Source of the DNA: Luteirhabdus pelagi | Lineage (GTDB): Bacteria; Bacteroidota; Bacteroidia; Flavobacteriales; Flavobacteriaceae | Length of the DNA: 64,000 bases | Assembly: GCF_016827595.1 (NCBI RefSeq) | Contig: NZ_JAECMS010000002.1 | Location: 310,001 to 374,000, forward strand | Reading direction: 5' to 3' | Shown: piece after piece, positions 1-8,238 of the stretch | Position numbering within the stretch: the stretch's first letter is position 1 | Layout of the letters: every line of letters begins with the position of its first letter | Translations under genes and position numbers: made by a program | The notes under the pieces: model-generated | Databases searched by the model: none | The model's input: only the letters and a program-made list of their open reading frames with translations | What the model was told of the DNA's origin: nothing

Positions 1-1
1 T

Positions 2-268
2 AATACAGTTACGTTGCTTTCCTCCCCAAGGTACGACGTATCCAATTTGGAGGTCTACCCCAATCCAGCCGGAAACCAATTGTATATTAAAGGAATTCCG
101 CATTCGCATAATGTTTCTGCTACCATATTTTCTATCCAAGGTCAAGTCATTAAAACAATCCAAAATATAAGCAATGGCCTATCACTTTCAGATATAGCCG
201 CTGGCGTATATTTCGTCAAACTAGAAATTGAAAACCAAAGTATCATTAAGAAAATTATTAAACAGTAA
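2..268 (+). CDS. C-terminal end of a T9SS cargo protein (5' partial)
   Basis: The reading frame is open to the left edge of the window, so the gene starts outside it; the TTG at 14 is not a convincing start. The visible residues form a type A sorting domain: the YPNPAGNQLYI segment, a beta-rich middle ending in the typical GVYFVKLE strand, and a short lysine-rich tail (IIKKIIKQ). In Bacteroidota this domain directs secretion through the type IX system and is removed at the surface. The function of the missing N-terminal part cannot be told. The next gene begins 3 nt after the stop, so the two may be co-transcribed. Confidence 0.85.
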   Translation, partial: NTVTLLSSPRYDVSNLEVYPNPAGNQLYIKGIPHSHNVSATIFSIQGQVIKTIQNISNGLSLSDIAAGVYFVKLEIENQSIIKKIIKQ

Positions 269-271
269 CCA

Positions 272-1408
272 ATGGGTATTTTCGACAAAATAAAAGAGAA
301 GCTAAGTCATGAGTTTATCGATATAATCGAATGGCTCGACTATACCGACGACACCATTTGTCATCGGTTTGAGCGCTACCAAAATGAAATAAAGAACAAT
401 GCTAAACTCATCGTTCGTGAGGGACAAACCGCTGTGTTCTTAAATGAAGGTCAGTTGGCCGATGTCTTTGGGCCTGGAACGTATACACTCAATACCAAAA
501 ACCTTCCCATACTAACAACCCTAAAAGGTTGGAAGTACGGTTTTGATAGTCCATTTAAGGCGGAAGTGTATTTTGTGAATACCCACCTCTTCACCGATGA
601 AAAGTGGGGTACTAAAAATCCGATTACGCTAAACGATGAGCGTTTCGGCTTAGTTGAAATCCGTGCCTTTGGAACGTATGCCTTTAAGATTAGTGATCCT
701 GGAAAATTTATTATCGATATCGTAGGAACGGATAACAATTTCACCAATTATGAAATTAATGAGCACCTAAAAAGTTTGATCGCTACCCGTTTCACCGATA
801 CCGTTGGAGAGGCCAATCTTCCAATCGAATTGTACGCCGCGAACACCACGGAATTGTCCGATACCTGTCGCGAAGTGATGAAGCCGGAATTTCAGACAGT
901 GGGAATTTCTCTGGAGAAATTCTATATTGAAAACGTTTCGATGCCGGAAGATTTGAAGAAGGAGATCTTCGAGTATAGCCGAATCGATAAATTGGATTTG
1001 GACAAACTGACCAAATTCAAAACCGCTAAAGCAATCGAAGCCGCCGCCCAAAATGAAGGTGGCACCGCAGGTGCAGGCATGGGAATGGGAATGGGCTTTG
1101 TGCTTGCCCAACAAATGGGCGGTATGATGCAACCTCAAATGCAGCAACAGCAGGCGATGCCGCAACAGCAAGCAGTTGGCGGACCACCACCCGTACCTCA
1201 AGCCGTACAATATTATTATGCGGTGGATGGGAACCAACGCGGACCGGTAGGCTTCGAACAACTTCGATCGCTGTTCGCCGGACGAACCGTAAATAAGGAT
1301 ACGCTCGTTTGGAAAGCAGGGATGCAAAGTTGGCAACCGCTACAAGAAGTAGAGGAACTAAAAGCCTTTTTAGGGGGTAATACCCCACCACCGTTACCGA
1401 ATTCGTAA
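272..1408 (+). CDS. SPFH/band-7 protein with C-terminal GYF_2 domain
   Basis: A 378-residue protein. Residues about 30-240 are an SPFH (virion-core/YdjI-like) domain, seen from the REGQTAVFLNEGQ strand through the SLEKFYIENVSMPE segment. A low-complexity Gly/Met/Gln linker follows (about 265-310, MGMGMG and poly-Q runs), then a GYF_2-type domain starting YYYAVDGNQRGPVG. No transmembrane helix is obvious in this protein. The next gene encodes a double zinc ribbon with one C-terminal membrane helix. In Bacillus the related YdjI (SPFH) and YdjG (zinc ribbon) proteins work with a PspA-type membrane-stress protein; no PspA is visible here. By analogy the pair may form a membrane-associated scaffold, but that role is inference. 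Confidence 0.8.
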   Translation: MGIFDKIKEKLSHEFIDIIEWLDYTDDTICHRFERYQNEIKNNAKLIVREGQTAVFLNEGQLADVFGPGTYTLNTKNLPILTTLKGWKYGFDSPFKAEVYFVNTHLFTDEKWGTKNPITLNDERFGLVEIRAFGTYAFKISDPGKFIIDIVGTDNNFTNYEINEHLKSLIATRFTDTVGEANLPIELYAANTTELSDTCREVMKPEFQTVGISLEKFYIENVSMPEDLKKEIFEYSRIDKLDLDKLTKFKTAKAIEAAAQNEGGTAGAGMGMGMGFVLAQQMGGMMQPQMQQQQAMPQQQAVGGPPPVPQAVQYYYAVDGNQRGPVGFEQLRSLFAGRTVNKDTLVWKAGMQSWQPLQEVEELKAFLGGNTPPPLPNS

Positions 1409-1421
1409 TGTATTTACAATT

Positions 1422-1454
1422 AAACCTCACAGGTTTCAAAAACCTGTGAGGTTT
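1422..1454. repeat. 33-bp palindrome, copy 1 (intergenic)
   Basis: Perfect 15-nt arms (left AAACCTCACAGGTTT) around a CAA centre. It is the most diverged copy of the family in this window, with AAACCTC instead of AGACCCx at the ends, yet keeps the same 33-nt length and TTTCAAAAA middle. It starts 13 nt after the SPFH stop and ends 14 nt before the TTG start of the next gene, so it could act as a terminator or a leader hairpin. Confidence 0.8.
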
Positions 1455-1468
1455 CTTTCTACACCAAC

Positions 1469-2560
1469 TTGGAAACTCCTGCTTCAAAAAAAACCGAACT
1501 CAAAAAATCCTGCGTCAATTGCGGGGCGGAACTGAAATATGCGCCTGGCACCACGGAATTGGAATGCGAATATTGTGGCTACACCCAAGAAATTCCAAAA
1601 TCGGAAAGCAGTTTTGAAGAGCTGGAGCTTAAGCCATATCTCCAAGAATTAGGAAGACAATCGCATAGCGAAGAAATCATGATGCTGCAATGTAAAAATT
1701 GTGGTGCGAATCAGCATATCGAAGAAAACTATAAATCCTTGCATTGCGTCTATTGTGGTTCTCCACTTATTGTTGAAGATGCCCAAAAAGAATCATGGAT
1801 TTTGCCAGGTGCGGTCTTACCCTTCAAAATTGATCAACAAGAGGCACATCAGATCTTTAAAAAATGGGTTAAGGGACTTTGGTTTGCGCCAAACGACCTT
1901 AAGAAAGCAGCGCTCGATCCGCAGTATACCAAAGGACTGTATGCGCCGTATTGGACCTTCGATGCGCAACTATATGCCGATTATACCGGTCAGCGTGGCG
2001 ATTATTACTACGTCACCAAAACCGTCGGAAGTGGAAAAAATAGACGAACGGTTCGGGAGCGAAGAACGCGATGGACACCTGCATTTGGAAGTGTTTCGGG
2101 ATTTGTAGATGATACATTGGTAAAAGCTTCCAAACAGCGCTCGGGTATCATTCCTTCAAAAGTGGCGCGGTGGAATCTTCAGGACCTAAAGCCTTTCAGC
2201 AGCGATTATCTCGCAGGGTTTGTCACCGAAAAATATACCATCACCCTTCAAGATGGGCATTTTGCTGCCACCGAACAGGCAAAACAGATTGCCGATGGTT
2301 GGGCACGACGTGATATTGGAGGCGATACGCAGCGCGTGACTTCCCTCGACATGAAACTTTCGGAAGAAACCTTCAAACATATCTTGCTCCCAGTATATAT
2401 CAGCGCTTATAAATACAAGGGCAAACGTTACAATTTCTTCGTGAATGGACAAAGTGGTGTGCTTTCAGGAAAACGTCCGTATTCGTTCTGGAAAATATTC
2501 TTCACCGTATTGGGGGTATTGGCAGCCATTGCGGTTATTGTACTGTTACTAAACCGTTAA
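1469..2560 (+). CDS. Double zinc-ribbon protein with C-terminal membrane anchor
   Basis: 363 residues. Two CxxC...CxxC zinc ribbons are clear: C15/C18/C33/C36 and C75/C78/C93/C96. A long middle region follows (YTKGLYAPYWTFDAQLYADYTG...), and one hydrophobic helix closes the protein (about 342-361), so it is probably tail-anchored with the ribbons in the cytoplasm. Similar TFIIB-type zinc-ribbon proteins pair with SPFH proteins, as with the gene just upstream. The start is uncertain: TTG at 1469 gives METPASKKTELKKSC, there is no in-frame ATG before residue 71, and an in-frame stop at 1421 bounds the frame. A 33-bp palindrome sits just upstream and may have displaced the original start. Confidence 0.75.
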   Translation: METPASKKTELKKSCVNCGAELKYAPGTTELECEYCGYTQEIPKSESSFEELELKPYLQELGRQSHSEEIMMLQCKNCGANQHIEENYKSLHCVYCGSPLIVEDAQKESWILPGAVLPFKIDQQEAHQIFKKWVKGLWFAPNDLKKAALDPQYTKGLYAPYWTFDAQLYADYTGQRGDYYYVTKTVGSGKNRRTVRERRTRWTPAFGSVSGFVDDTLVKASKQRSGIIPSKVARWNLQDLKPFSSDYLAGFVTEKYTITLQDGHFAATEQAKQIADGWARRDIGGDTQRVTSLDMKLSEETFKHILLPVYISAYKYKGKRYNFFVNGQSGVLSGKRPYSFWKIFFTVLGVLAAIAVIVLLLNR

Positions 2561-2617
2561 AGACCAGCGGAAACTTCAAATTATTTTGTTTCTTTTTTGA
2601 AGAAGAATTTTCGGTTT

Positions 2618-3343
2618 ATGAGAACATTGGTAATAGGAGACATACACGGCGGACTACGCGGATTGAAACAGGTTTTTGAAAAAATGAACCTCAATGATGA
2701 CGACCGCTTCATTTTTGTAGGCGATTATGTGGATGGTTGGAGTGAAAATGCCGAAACGGTTTCCTATTTAATAGAATTCTCCGAAACATATGAATGCATC
2801 TTTATTCGTGGGAATCATGATGAACTGGTCTACAAGTACCTGAAACATGGCGATAACAATCCCGTTTGGCTACAACACGGAGGCGAACTGACCCGTGAAA
2901 GCTACGACCGACTGTCTTCCGAAGAAAAAGAGCGACATATTCGCTGGTATGAAAATTTGATGAATTATTATATCGATGAAGATAATAGACTGTACTTACA
3001 TGCCGGTTTCACCAACCAACATGGGCCACAGAATGAATACTACCCAAATATGGTGTATTGGGACCGAACCTTATGGGAAATGGTCTGTGCACTAAACCCT
3101 GATATTGCTAAAGATGATGATAAATATCCCAAGCGTTTATTGCTTTTCAACGAAGTGTTTATAGGCCACACACCCGTTACGCGTATTGGTCACGAAAAAC
3201 CAGCAAATTTTGCAAACGTTTGGAATGTCGATACTGGTGCCGCTTTTAAAGGCGCTGTTTCTGTGATGGATGTAGAGACCAAGGAAGTGTGGCAAAGTGA
3301 TCCGGTGCATACCTTATATCCTGACGAAAACGGTCGGAATTAA
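2618..3343 (+). CDS. Metallophosphoesterase (calcineurin-like, Ser/Thr phosphatase type)
   Basis: 241 residues from the ATG at 2618, which places the first metal motif directly after the start (MRTLVIGDIHGG); a TTG 21 nt upstream is less likely. The family motifs occur in order: GDIHG, GDYVDGW, GNHDE and GHTP, with the further ligand His near LHAGF. This matches PPP-family bacterial phosphoesterases related to PrpE, Lambda-type phosphatases and ApaH. It hydrolyses phosphoesters with two bound metals; the substrate (phosphoprotein or nucleotide) cannot be told. No signal peptide is seen, so it is cytoplasmic. It converges on the ALDH gene, with a palindromic repeat between them. Confidence 0.85.
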   Translation: MRTLVIGDIHGGLRGLKQVFEKMNLNDDDRFIFVGDYVDGWSENAETVSYLIEFSETYECIFIRGNHDELVYKYLKHGDNNPVWLQHGGELTRESYDRLSSEEKERHIRWYENLMNYYIDEDNRLYLHAGFTNQHGPQNEYYPNMVYWDRTLWEMVCALNPDIAKDDDKYPKRLLLFNEVFIGHTPVTRIGHEKPANFANVWNVDTGAAFKGAVSVMDVETKEVWQSDPVHTLYPDENGRN

Positions 3344-3350
3344 AAAGAAA

Positions 3351-3383
3351 AGACCCGCAGGGTTTCAAAAACCCTGTGGGTCT
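3351..3383. repeat. 33-bp palindrome, copy 2 (between convergent genes)
   Basis: Arms AGACCCGCAGGGTTT and AAACCCTGTGGGTCT (one mismatch) around a CAA centre. It lies 7 nt after the phosphoesterase stop and 21 nt before the stop of the convergent ALDH gene. The GC-rich hairpin could serve as a two-way terminator, although no long T-run follows it. Confidence 0.88.
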
Positions 3384-3404
3384 AAATAGTTATTGAATTT
3401 CGAT

Positions 3405-4961
3405 TTATAAATCGAACTTAATACCCTGAGCCAACGGTAATTCAGTCGTATAATTAATCGTATTGGTTTGTCGACGCATATAGATTTTCCAAGCATCGCT
3501 TCCGCTTTCACGTCCGCCGCCGGTATCTTTTTCACCACCGAAGGCTCCACCAATTTCAGCACCAGAAGTTCCAATGTTTACATTTGCGATTCCACAGTCG
3601 CTTCCACCATGGCTCAAGAACTGCTCGGCTTCACGTAAATTATTCGTCATAATAGCTGAAGACAATCCTTGCTTTACACCATTTTGGATTTCGATGGCAT
3701 TTCCAACGTCGCCGCTATACTTCAACAAATAGAGAATGGGTGCGAACGTTTCATGCTGTACAATTTGCATGTCATTTTTGGCTTCTGCGATAGCAGGTTT
3801 CACATAACAGCCACTTTCGTAGCCTTCACCTTCTAATACGCCACCTTCAACTATGACATTTCCACCTTGTTCCTTCACACTCTTTAAAGCATCTTGGTAC
3901 ATCTTCACCGCATCGGTATCGATAAGGGGTCCGACGTGGTTGTTTTCATCCAACGGATTTCCAATCTTAATTTGCTTATAGGCATCGGTTACGGCATCCT
4001 TCACCTTATCGTAAATATCTTCGTGTACAATCAATCGACGTGTAGAGGTACATCGCTGTCCGCAGGTTCCAACCGCGCCAAACACAGCTCCGATTACCGT
4101 CATTTTAATATCGGCATCGGGCGTAACGATGATGGCATTGTTTCCACCAAGTTCCAATAATGTTTTTCCAAGTCGTTCCCCTACTGTTTTTGCTACGATT
4201 TTCCCCATTCGGGTTGAACCGGTCGCAGAAATCAATGGAATTCTTGAATCGGTCGTCATATATTCACCCACACGGTAATCGCCATTGATCAAACAGGAGA
4301 TTCCTTCTGGAAGTCCGTTTTCAGCAAACACACGTGCTGCGATTTTCTGACAGGCAATTCCGGTAAGTGGTGTTTTTTCTGAAGGTTTCCAGATACAAAC
4401 ATCGCCACATACCCACGCCAAAGCTGTATTCCAGCTCCAAACAGCTACTGGGAAGTTAAAGGCTGAGATAATCCCAACCACACCAAGTGGATGGTATTGT
4501 TCGTACATGCGGTGACCAGGACGTTCGCTGTGCATGGTTAGTCCGTGCAACTGACGAGAAAGACCTACGGCAAAATCGCAGATATCGATCATTTCCTGAA
4601 CCTCGCCCAACCCTTCTTGGTAGCTTTTTCCCATTTCGTAGGAAACCAACTTCCCGAGCGGTTCTTTTAATCGGCGTAGCTCTTCATTAAACTGACGTAC
4701 GATTTCACCACGCTGTGGAGCGGGAAGGGTACGCCACTTTTTAAAGGCTTCGGTAGCAGTAGTGATTACCTTTTCATAATCGTCTTTTGTAGTCGTGGTA
4801 ACACTGGCAATCTTTTCACCATCTACGGGGGATATCGAATCGATGGCATCGCCACCTGCGAACCAATCGGTTCCGGTAGATGTTCCTTTATTGGTATCTT
4901 CAATACCTAATTGTTGCAACGCTTCCTCAATTCCAAAGCGCATTGTGGTTGCTGTACTCAT
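3405..4961 (-). CDS. Aldehyde dehydrogenase, ALDH7 (antiquitin-like) family
   Basis: 518 residues, the usual length. Catalytic features: N169 in AFNFPVAVWSWN, general base E270 in LLELGGNN, and nucleophile C304 in GQRCTST. The NFPVAVWSWNTALAWVCGD stretch and the GQRCTSTRRL sequence are typical of ALDH7, which oxidises alpha-aminoadipic semialdehyde/L-piperidine-6-carboxylate in lysine breakdown with NAD+. The neighbouring 3-hydroxyanthranilate dioxygenase raises an alternative: a semialdehyde of the kynurenine pathway. The lysine route fits the family better; the neighbour argues for the other. A TACCTTCG element at 5003-5010 (minus strand) resembles a -7 box with one mismatch. Confidence 0.88.
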   Translation of the reverse strand: MSTATTMRFGIEEALQQLGIEDTNKGTSTGTDWFAGGDAIDSISPVDGEKIASVTTTTKDDYEKVITTATEAFKKWRTLPAPQRGEIVRQFNEELRRLKEPLGKLVSYEMGKSYQEGLGEVQEMIDICDFAVGLSRQLHGLTMHSERPGHRMYEQYHPLGVVGIISAFNFPVAVWSWNTALAWVCGDVCIWKPSEKTPLTGIACQKIAARVFAENGLPEGISCLINGDYRVGEYMTTDSRIPLISATGSTRMGKIVAKTVGERLGKTLLELGGNNAIIVTPDADIKMTVIGAVFGAVGTCGQRCTSTRRLIVHEDIYDKVKDAVTDAYKQIKIGNPLDENNHVGPLIDTDAVKMYQDALKSVKEQGGNVIVEGGVLEGEGYESGCYVKPAIAEAKNDMQIVQHETFAPILYLLKYSGDVGNAIEIQNGVKQGLSSAIMTNNLREAEQFLSHGGSDCGIANVNIGTSGAEIGGAFGGEKDTGGGRESGSDAWKIYMRRQTNTINYTTELPLAQGIKFDL

Positions 4962-5074
4962 AGTATTTTTTTGCTTTTTTGTTGCAGAATGAAATAGAAC
5001 TGCGAAGGTACGGAATACCCCTAAGAATTAGAAATGAAAATAGAAGGTTGAAAATGAACCGTTTTCAGTGAATT

Positions 5075-5611
5075 TTAGTCGCTTGTGAAACGCTCATCGG
5101 TTTCCATCACTTCCCCACAATTATCGCAGGTGCGAAGTTCTTCAGAATTATAGAATTTTTTGAAATGGGGTAAAAAGTCTTTTTCGATATCTTCCAATTC
5201 AAAATAGACTTCATACAATTTATGGTTGCAATTTTCGCAAAACCAAAGGAGGCCGTCTGTGTAGCCTTCACCCGCACGTTTGCGCTCTACTACCAAGCCG
5301 ATACTGTTTTCACCGCGCATGGGAGAATGTGGGACTTTGGCAGGATGTAGGTACATATCGCCAGGACCTAACTCCATTACTTTCTTTTCGCCATCTTCTT
5401 GAATGGCGACCTTTATGTGGCCTTCCAACTGGTAGAAGAGTTCTTCGGTTTCATTATAGTGATAATCCTTTCGAGCGTTTGGACCGGCCACGATCATGAC
5501 GATATAATCGTCTGCCTCGGTATAAAGGTTTTTATTTCCTACCGGGGGTTTTAGTTTTTCCCGATTTTTTTCGATCCACTCGTTTAAGTTGAAAGGTTTC
5601 TGAATAGCCAT
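5075..5611 (-). CDS. nbaC: 3-hydroxyanthranilate 3,4-dioxygenase
   Basis: 178 residues, matching the bacterial enzyme. It opens 3-hydroxyanthranilate with O2 to give 2-amino-3-carboxymuconate semialdehyde, in tryptophan breakdown or quinolinate/NAD synthesis. The cupin iron ligands are H51, E57 and H95, at the same numbers as known for the family. The C-terminal rubredoxin-like site is also complete: C125/C128 and C162/C165. It is cytoplasmic. No other kynurenine-pathway gene lies in the window, although the ALDH gene downstream on the same strand might act with it. A strong hairpin covers the 35 nt immediately before the start codon. Confidence 0.95.
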   Translation of the reverse strand: MAIQKPFNLNEWIEKNREKLKPPVGNKNLYTEADDYIVMIVAGPNARKDYHYNETEELFYQLEGHIKVAIQEDGEKKVMELGPGDMYLHPAKVPHSPMRGENSIGLVVERKRAGEGYTDGLLWFCENCNHKLYEVYFELEDIEKDFLPHFKKFYNSEELRTCDNCGEVMETDERFTSD

Positions 5612-5612
5612 A

Positions 5613-5647
5613 GCCGTATTATTATGGAGTTTCCATAAAAATACGGC
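5613..5647 (-). promoter_or_regulatory. Two-part hairpin in the leader of the dioxygenase gene
   Basis: An outer 8-bp perfect stem (GCCGTATT/AATACGGC) and an inner 6-bp stem (TATGGA/TCCATA) with a GTT loop are separated by a 2/2-nt internal loop. The structure ends 1 nt before the ATG of the dioxygenase. It could be an operator or an RNA hairpin affecting translation. No T-run makes it a terminator. The symmetry is observed; a function is inferred. Confidence 0.4.
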
Positions 5648-5680
5648 AAATGCTTAAAACCGAAAAACGATTTGCGTAAT

Positions 5681-6187
5681 TTACTTCTTATAGAAAAGTT
5701 GTGTGAAGTAGTAGCGACTGTCATCTTCGCTTTGCAATACACCAAACCCTAAATGTGTGAAGTCGCCTTCAATGTTTTTACGGTGATCTGGGCTGTTTAA
5801 CCAAGCGGTTACTACTGCTTCGGCGGTTTGATAGCCGTAGGCAACATTTTCACTTACTCGAATAGCACCACGATCTTTCATGGCCTCTTTGCGCGTTTGA
5901 AAATTGTCATGATTGATGTCTTCAATAGAAATCATATACTTCGTATGATCTACCGCATAGGCAGAAGCATACTGCTGATCTCTTTTCAACGTCGAAAGAC
6001 CTTGAGAAGTACGATGTGCGTTTACTAGGTCAAGAATCTCGTTGGCCATTGTCCAATCGGTTTCTTGGGCTAAATTGACATCAATTGTGTAATGAACGGT
6101 TTCTTCAACAACCGCTTCGTCTTTGGAGCACGATGCTACAGTAAATAGCAATACCATAGCAAGTAGGCTAGTTTTAATAAGTTTCAT
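5681..6187 (-). CDS. CAP-domain (SCP/PR1-like) lipoprotein
   Basis: 168 residues with a lipoprotein signal ending at C20 (TVASCSKDE), so it is membrane-anchored outside the cytoplasm. The rest is a CAP domain: the first helix LVNAHRTSQGLSTLK, HTKYM, the INHDNF histidine, VSENVAYGY, and WLNSPDHRKNI near the end. Bacterial YkwD-like CAP proteins have no well-defined biochemical role. It stands alone between the dioxygenase (same strand) and the peptidase (opposite strand), with a good promoter match upstream (6226-6255). Confidence 0.88.
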   Translation of the reverse strand: MKLIKTSLLAMVLLFTVASCSKDEAVVEETVHYTIDVNLAQETDWTMANEILDLVNAHRTSQGLSTLKRDQQYASAYAVDHTKYMISIEDINHDNFQTRKEAMKDRGAIRVSENVAYGYQTAEAVVTAWLNSPDHRKNIEGDFTHLGFGVLQSEDDSRYYFTQLFYKK

Positions 6188-6225
6188 AAGTACGGGGGCA
6201 TCAAATTTGGGGCATGATGCTGATT

Positions 6226-6255
6226 CAAATATAAAATAATTCTTACAAAAAACAA
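6226..6255 (-). promoter_or_regulatory. Flavobacterial-type promoter of the CAP lipoprotein gene
   Basis: On the minus strand, TTG (6255-6253), a 19-nt spacer and TATATTTG (6233-6226) match the TTG-N17-23-TAnnTTTG consensus described for Flavobacterium. The start codon lies 38 nt downstream. Confidence 0.6.
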
Positions 6256-6394
6256 CACTTAATCGAAATTAATGTGCATTTCATCGATGTTTTAAAGAAA
6301 ATTGTATAAAATTTTCCTACAAATAATTGAAGCTGAACGCCCACAAACAGGGCATTTTGTGCTATCTTCGTGTATCAGAAATAATTAGTAAGAC

Positions 6395-7471
6395 ATGTTT
6401 AGAATTTTAACATTTATAACAGCCTTAACCCTACTTTTTGGTTGCCAGGAAACTCAAAAATCAACAGAAAATCAAGATAGTAGGTCGAATGAAAAACCAG
6501 AAGCACCCATCCAACAGGAATTTGCAATCGTTATCCACGGTGGTGCCGGTACCATCAAAAAGGAGCATATGAGCGATTCGCTGGAAACCGTTTACAACGC
6601 CAAACTTAAAGAGGCGATTACTACGGGTCATGACATTCTAAAAAACGGTGGAACTGCTTTGGAGGCCGTCACTGCAACGATCAACGTGATGGAGGACTCA
6701 CCCCTGTTCAACGCTGGAAAAGGAGCTGTCTTCACCAATGAAGAAACCAACGAAATGGATGCTAGTATCATGGAAGGCGAATCATTAAATGCTGGAGCCG
6801 TTGCTGGGGTGACGCGTATCAAAAATCCTATAAATTTGGCGCTTGCCGTGATGGAAGACAGTCCACACGTGATGCTTAGCGGAAAAGGTGCTGAAACCTT
6901 CGCAAAAGGACAAGGGTTTGAACTCGTTGATCCATCCTATTTTTATACCGAAAATCGCTTCCAATCCTTACAGCGGATTAAGGAAAAGGAAAAGACAGAA
7001 TTAGATCACGACGCAAAGGTTTCGGCTAGTTTCGATCCTTCTGCGAAAGACTATAAATTTGGAACCGTTGGTTGTGTGGCTTTAGACAAAAATGGCAATT
7101 TGGCAGCGGGTACCTCTACAGGAGGTATGACCAACAAACGATGGAACCGAATTGGCGATTCGCCCATAATTGGCGCAGGAACCTATGCTAATAATGCCAC
7201 CTGCGGTGTTTCTTCAACGGGTTGGGGTGAATATTTCATTAGAGGAATGGTAGCGCACGATATTTCAGCAATGATAGAATATGGCGGCAAAACGCTTCAG
7301 GAGGCTTCGCAAACGGTAATTCAGGAAAAACTTTCAGCCTTAGGAGGCGATGGTGGTATCGTAGCATTAGACAAATACGGAAACGTTTCCATGGAATTCA
7401 ATACGGAAGGCATGTACCGCGCCTATATGAACGACAAAGGTGAGCTAACCATCAAAATGTATAAGGACTAG
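6395..7471 (+). CDS. Isoaspartyl peptidase / plant-type L-asparaginase (Ntn hydrolase)
   Basis: 358 residues. The first 17 residues look like a lipoprotein signal (LTLLFGCQE, C17), so a periplasmic, lipid-anchored enzyme is predicted. The family core begins at AIVIHGGAG. Autocleavage and the catalytic threonine are expected at T224 in FGTVGCVAL; the GTSTGG and GDGGIVALD segments fit the substrate pocket. It should remove isoaspartyl residues from peptides and hydrolyse asparagine. A TATCTTCG element at 6363-6370 is a one-mismatch -7 box. The stop overlaps the GTG start of the next gene by one base, suggesting a transcription unit. Confidence 0.92.
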   Translation: MFRILTFITALTLLFGCQETQKSTENQDSRSNEKPEAPIQQEFAIVIHGGAGTIKKEHMSDSLETVYNAKLKEAITTGHDILKNGGTALEAVTATINVMEDSPLFNAGKGAVFTNEETNEMDASIMEGESLNAGAVAGVTRIKNPINLALAVMEDSPHVMLSGKGAETFAKGQGFELVDPSYFYTENRFQSLQRIKEKEKTELDHDAKVSASFDPSAKDYKFGTVGCVALDKNGNLAAGTSTGGMTNKRWNRIGDSPIIGAGTYANNATCGVSSTGWGEYFIRGMVAHDISAMIEYGGKTLQEASQTVIQEKLSALGGDGGIVALDKYGNVSMEFNTEGMYRAYMNDKGELTIKMYKD

Positions 7472-7893
7472 TGACGGCTATCATCCAAAAGCTGAAATCG
7501 CAGCCTATTTCACTCTACAGCGTGTACGTAGTCGTATATCTTTCGGTTGGGTTTATAATGAACTATATCGGCATCACCTTCGAAATAGCGCGTTTCGAAA
7601 ATTGGTGGCAAGTGGTCACCTGTTACGGACTTTACATGATTCCTGTTTCCGTTTGGTTATTGGGAAAACCCGTTTTTCGTCAATATGCGTATGGTTTGGT
7701 AGCCATGGGACTATTGGAATTCAGCGGTTATGCGCTTCAAACTTCTTACGTATATCCCAATAATATTTTAGTTGAATGGTTCGGCCCCTATACTTTTGCC
7801 TTGGTTATGGCTATGTTTTTCGCTGCTTATTTTCCGATTGGAAACTGGGTGGTAGAACGCATTCACGATCGACTCTTCCCAAATTCGTATTAA
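7471..7893 (+). CDS. Small membrane protein, four predicted helices, unknown family
   Basis: 140 residues from a GTG that shares its first base with the preceding stop (TAGTG), which suggests coupled translation. Hydrophobic segments near 17-36, 46-66, 72-92 and 104-127 predict four membrane helices, with a charged C-terminus (ERIHDRLFPNSY). I do not recognise the family. The next gene starts at the base after its stop, so three genes (peptidase, this one, ABM protein) probably form one unit. An internal ATG near residue 30 is a less likely start because it would remove the first helix. Confidence 0.65.
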   Translation: MTAIIQKLKSQPISLYSVYVVVYLSVGFIMNYIGITFEIARFENWWQVVTCYGLYMIPVSVWLLGKPVFRQYAYGLVAMGLLEFSGYALQTSYVYPNNILVEWFGPYTFALVMAMFFAAYFPIGNWVVERIHDRLFPNSY

Positions 7894-8238
7894 GTGAAAC
7901 CGAAGCTTCCCTATTACGCCATTATTTTCACCAGTCTTCAAACCAAAAACATCGAAGGCTATAGTGAAATGGCTGCGACCATGGAGGAGCTAGCAAAGCA
8001 ACAACCTGGCTATATCGGAATGGATTCGGCCAAAAGTGAATTAGGCATCACGGTTAGCTATTGGGATAGTTTAGATTCCATTAAACATTGGAAAGCCCAC
8101 CTGGATCATCAAATTGCACAAGAAAAAGGTCGCAGGCAATGGTACAAATGGTATAACGTAAGGATTTGTAAAGTGGAACGCGAATATGAATTTTCTGTAC
8201 CTTACTCTTTTCCCTTCCCTTCCCGTAACCGTTTGTAG
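7894..8238 (+). CDS. Antibiotic biosynthesis monooxygenase (ABM)-fold protein
   Basis: 114 residues from a GTG directly after the upstream TAA. The sequence YYAIIFTSLQTKNIEGYSEMAATMEELAKQQPGYIGMDS followed by ITVSYWDSLDSIKHWKAHLDHQIAQEKGR is typical of the small dimeric ABM (YqjZ-like) ferredoxin-fold family. Members include haem-degrading and quinol monooxygenases, but most are uncharacterised. The last 12 or so residues (PYSFPFPSRNRL) are encoded over the 3' end of the convergent hemJ gene, a 37-bp overlap, and probably lie outside the fold. No substrate can be assigned. Confidence 0.8.
   Translation: MKPKLPYYAIIFTSLQTKNIEGYSEMAATMEELAKQQPGYIGMDSAKSELGITVSYWDSLDSIKHWKAHLDHQIAQEKGRRQWYKWYNVRICKVEREYEFSVPYSFPFPSRNRL

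Noticed and set aside
767-1487. Long minus-strand reading frames opposite the SPFH gene
   Set aside because: They encode no recognisable protein, run antisense through a clear SPFH/GYF gene and reflect its codon bias.
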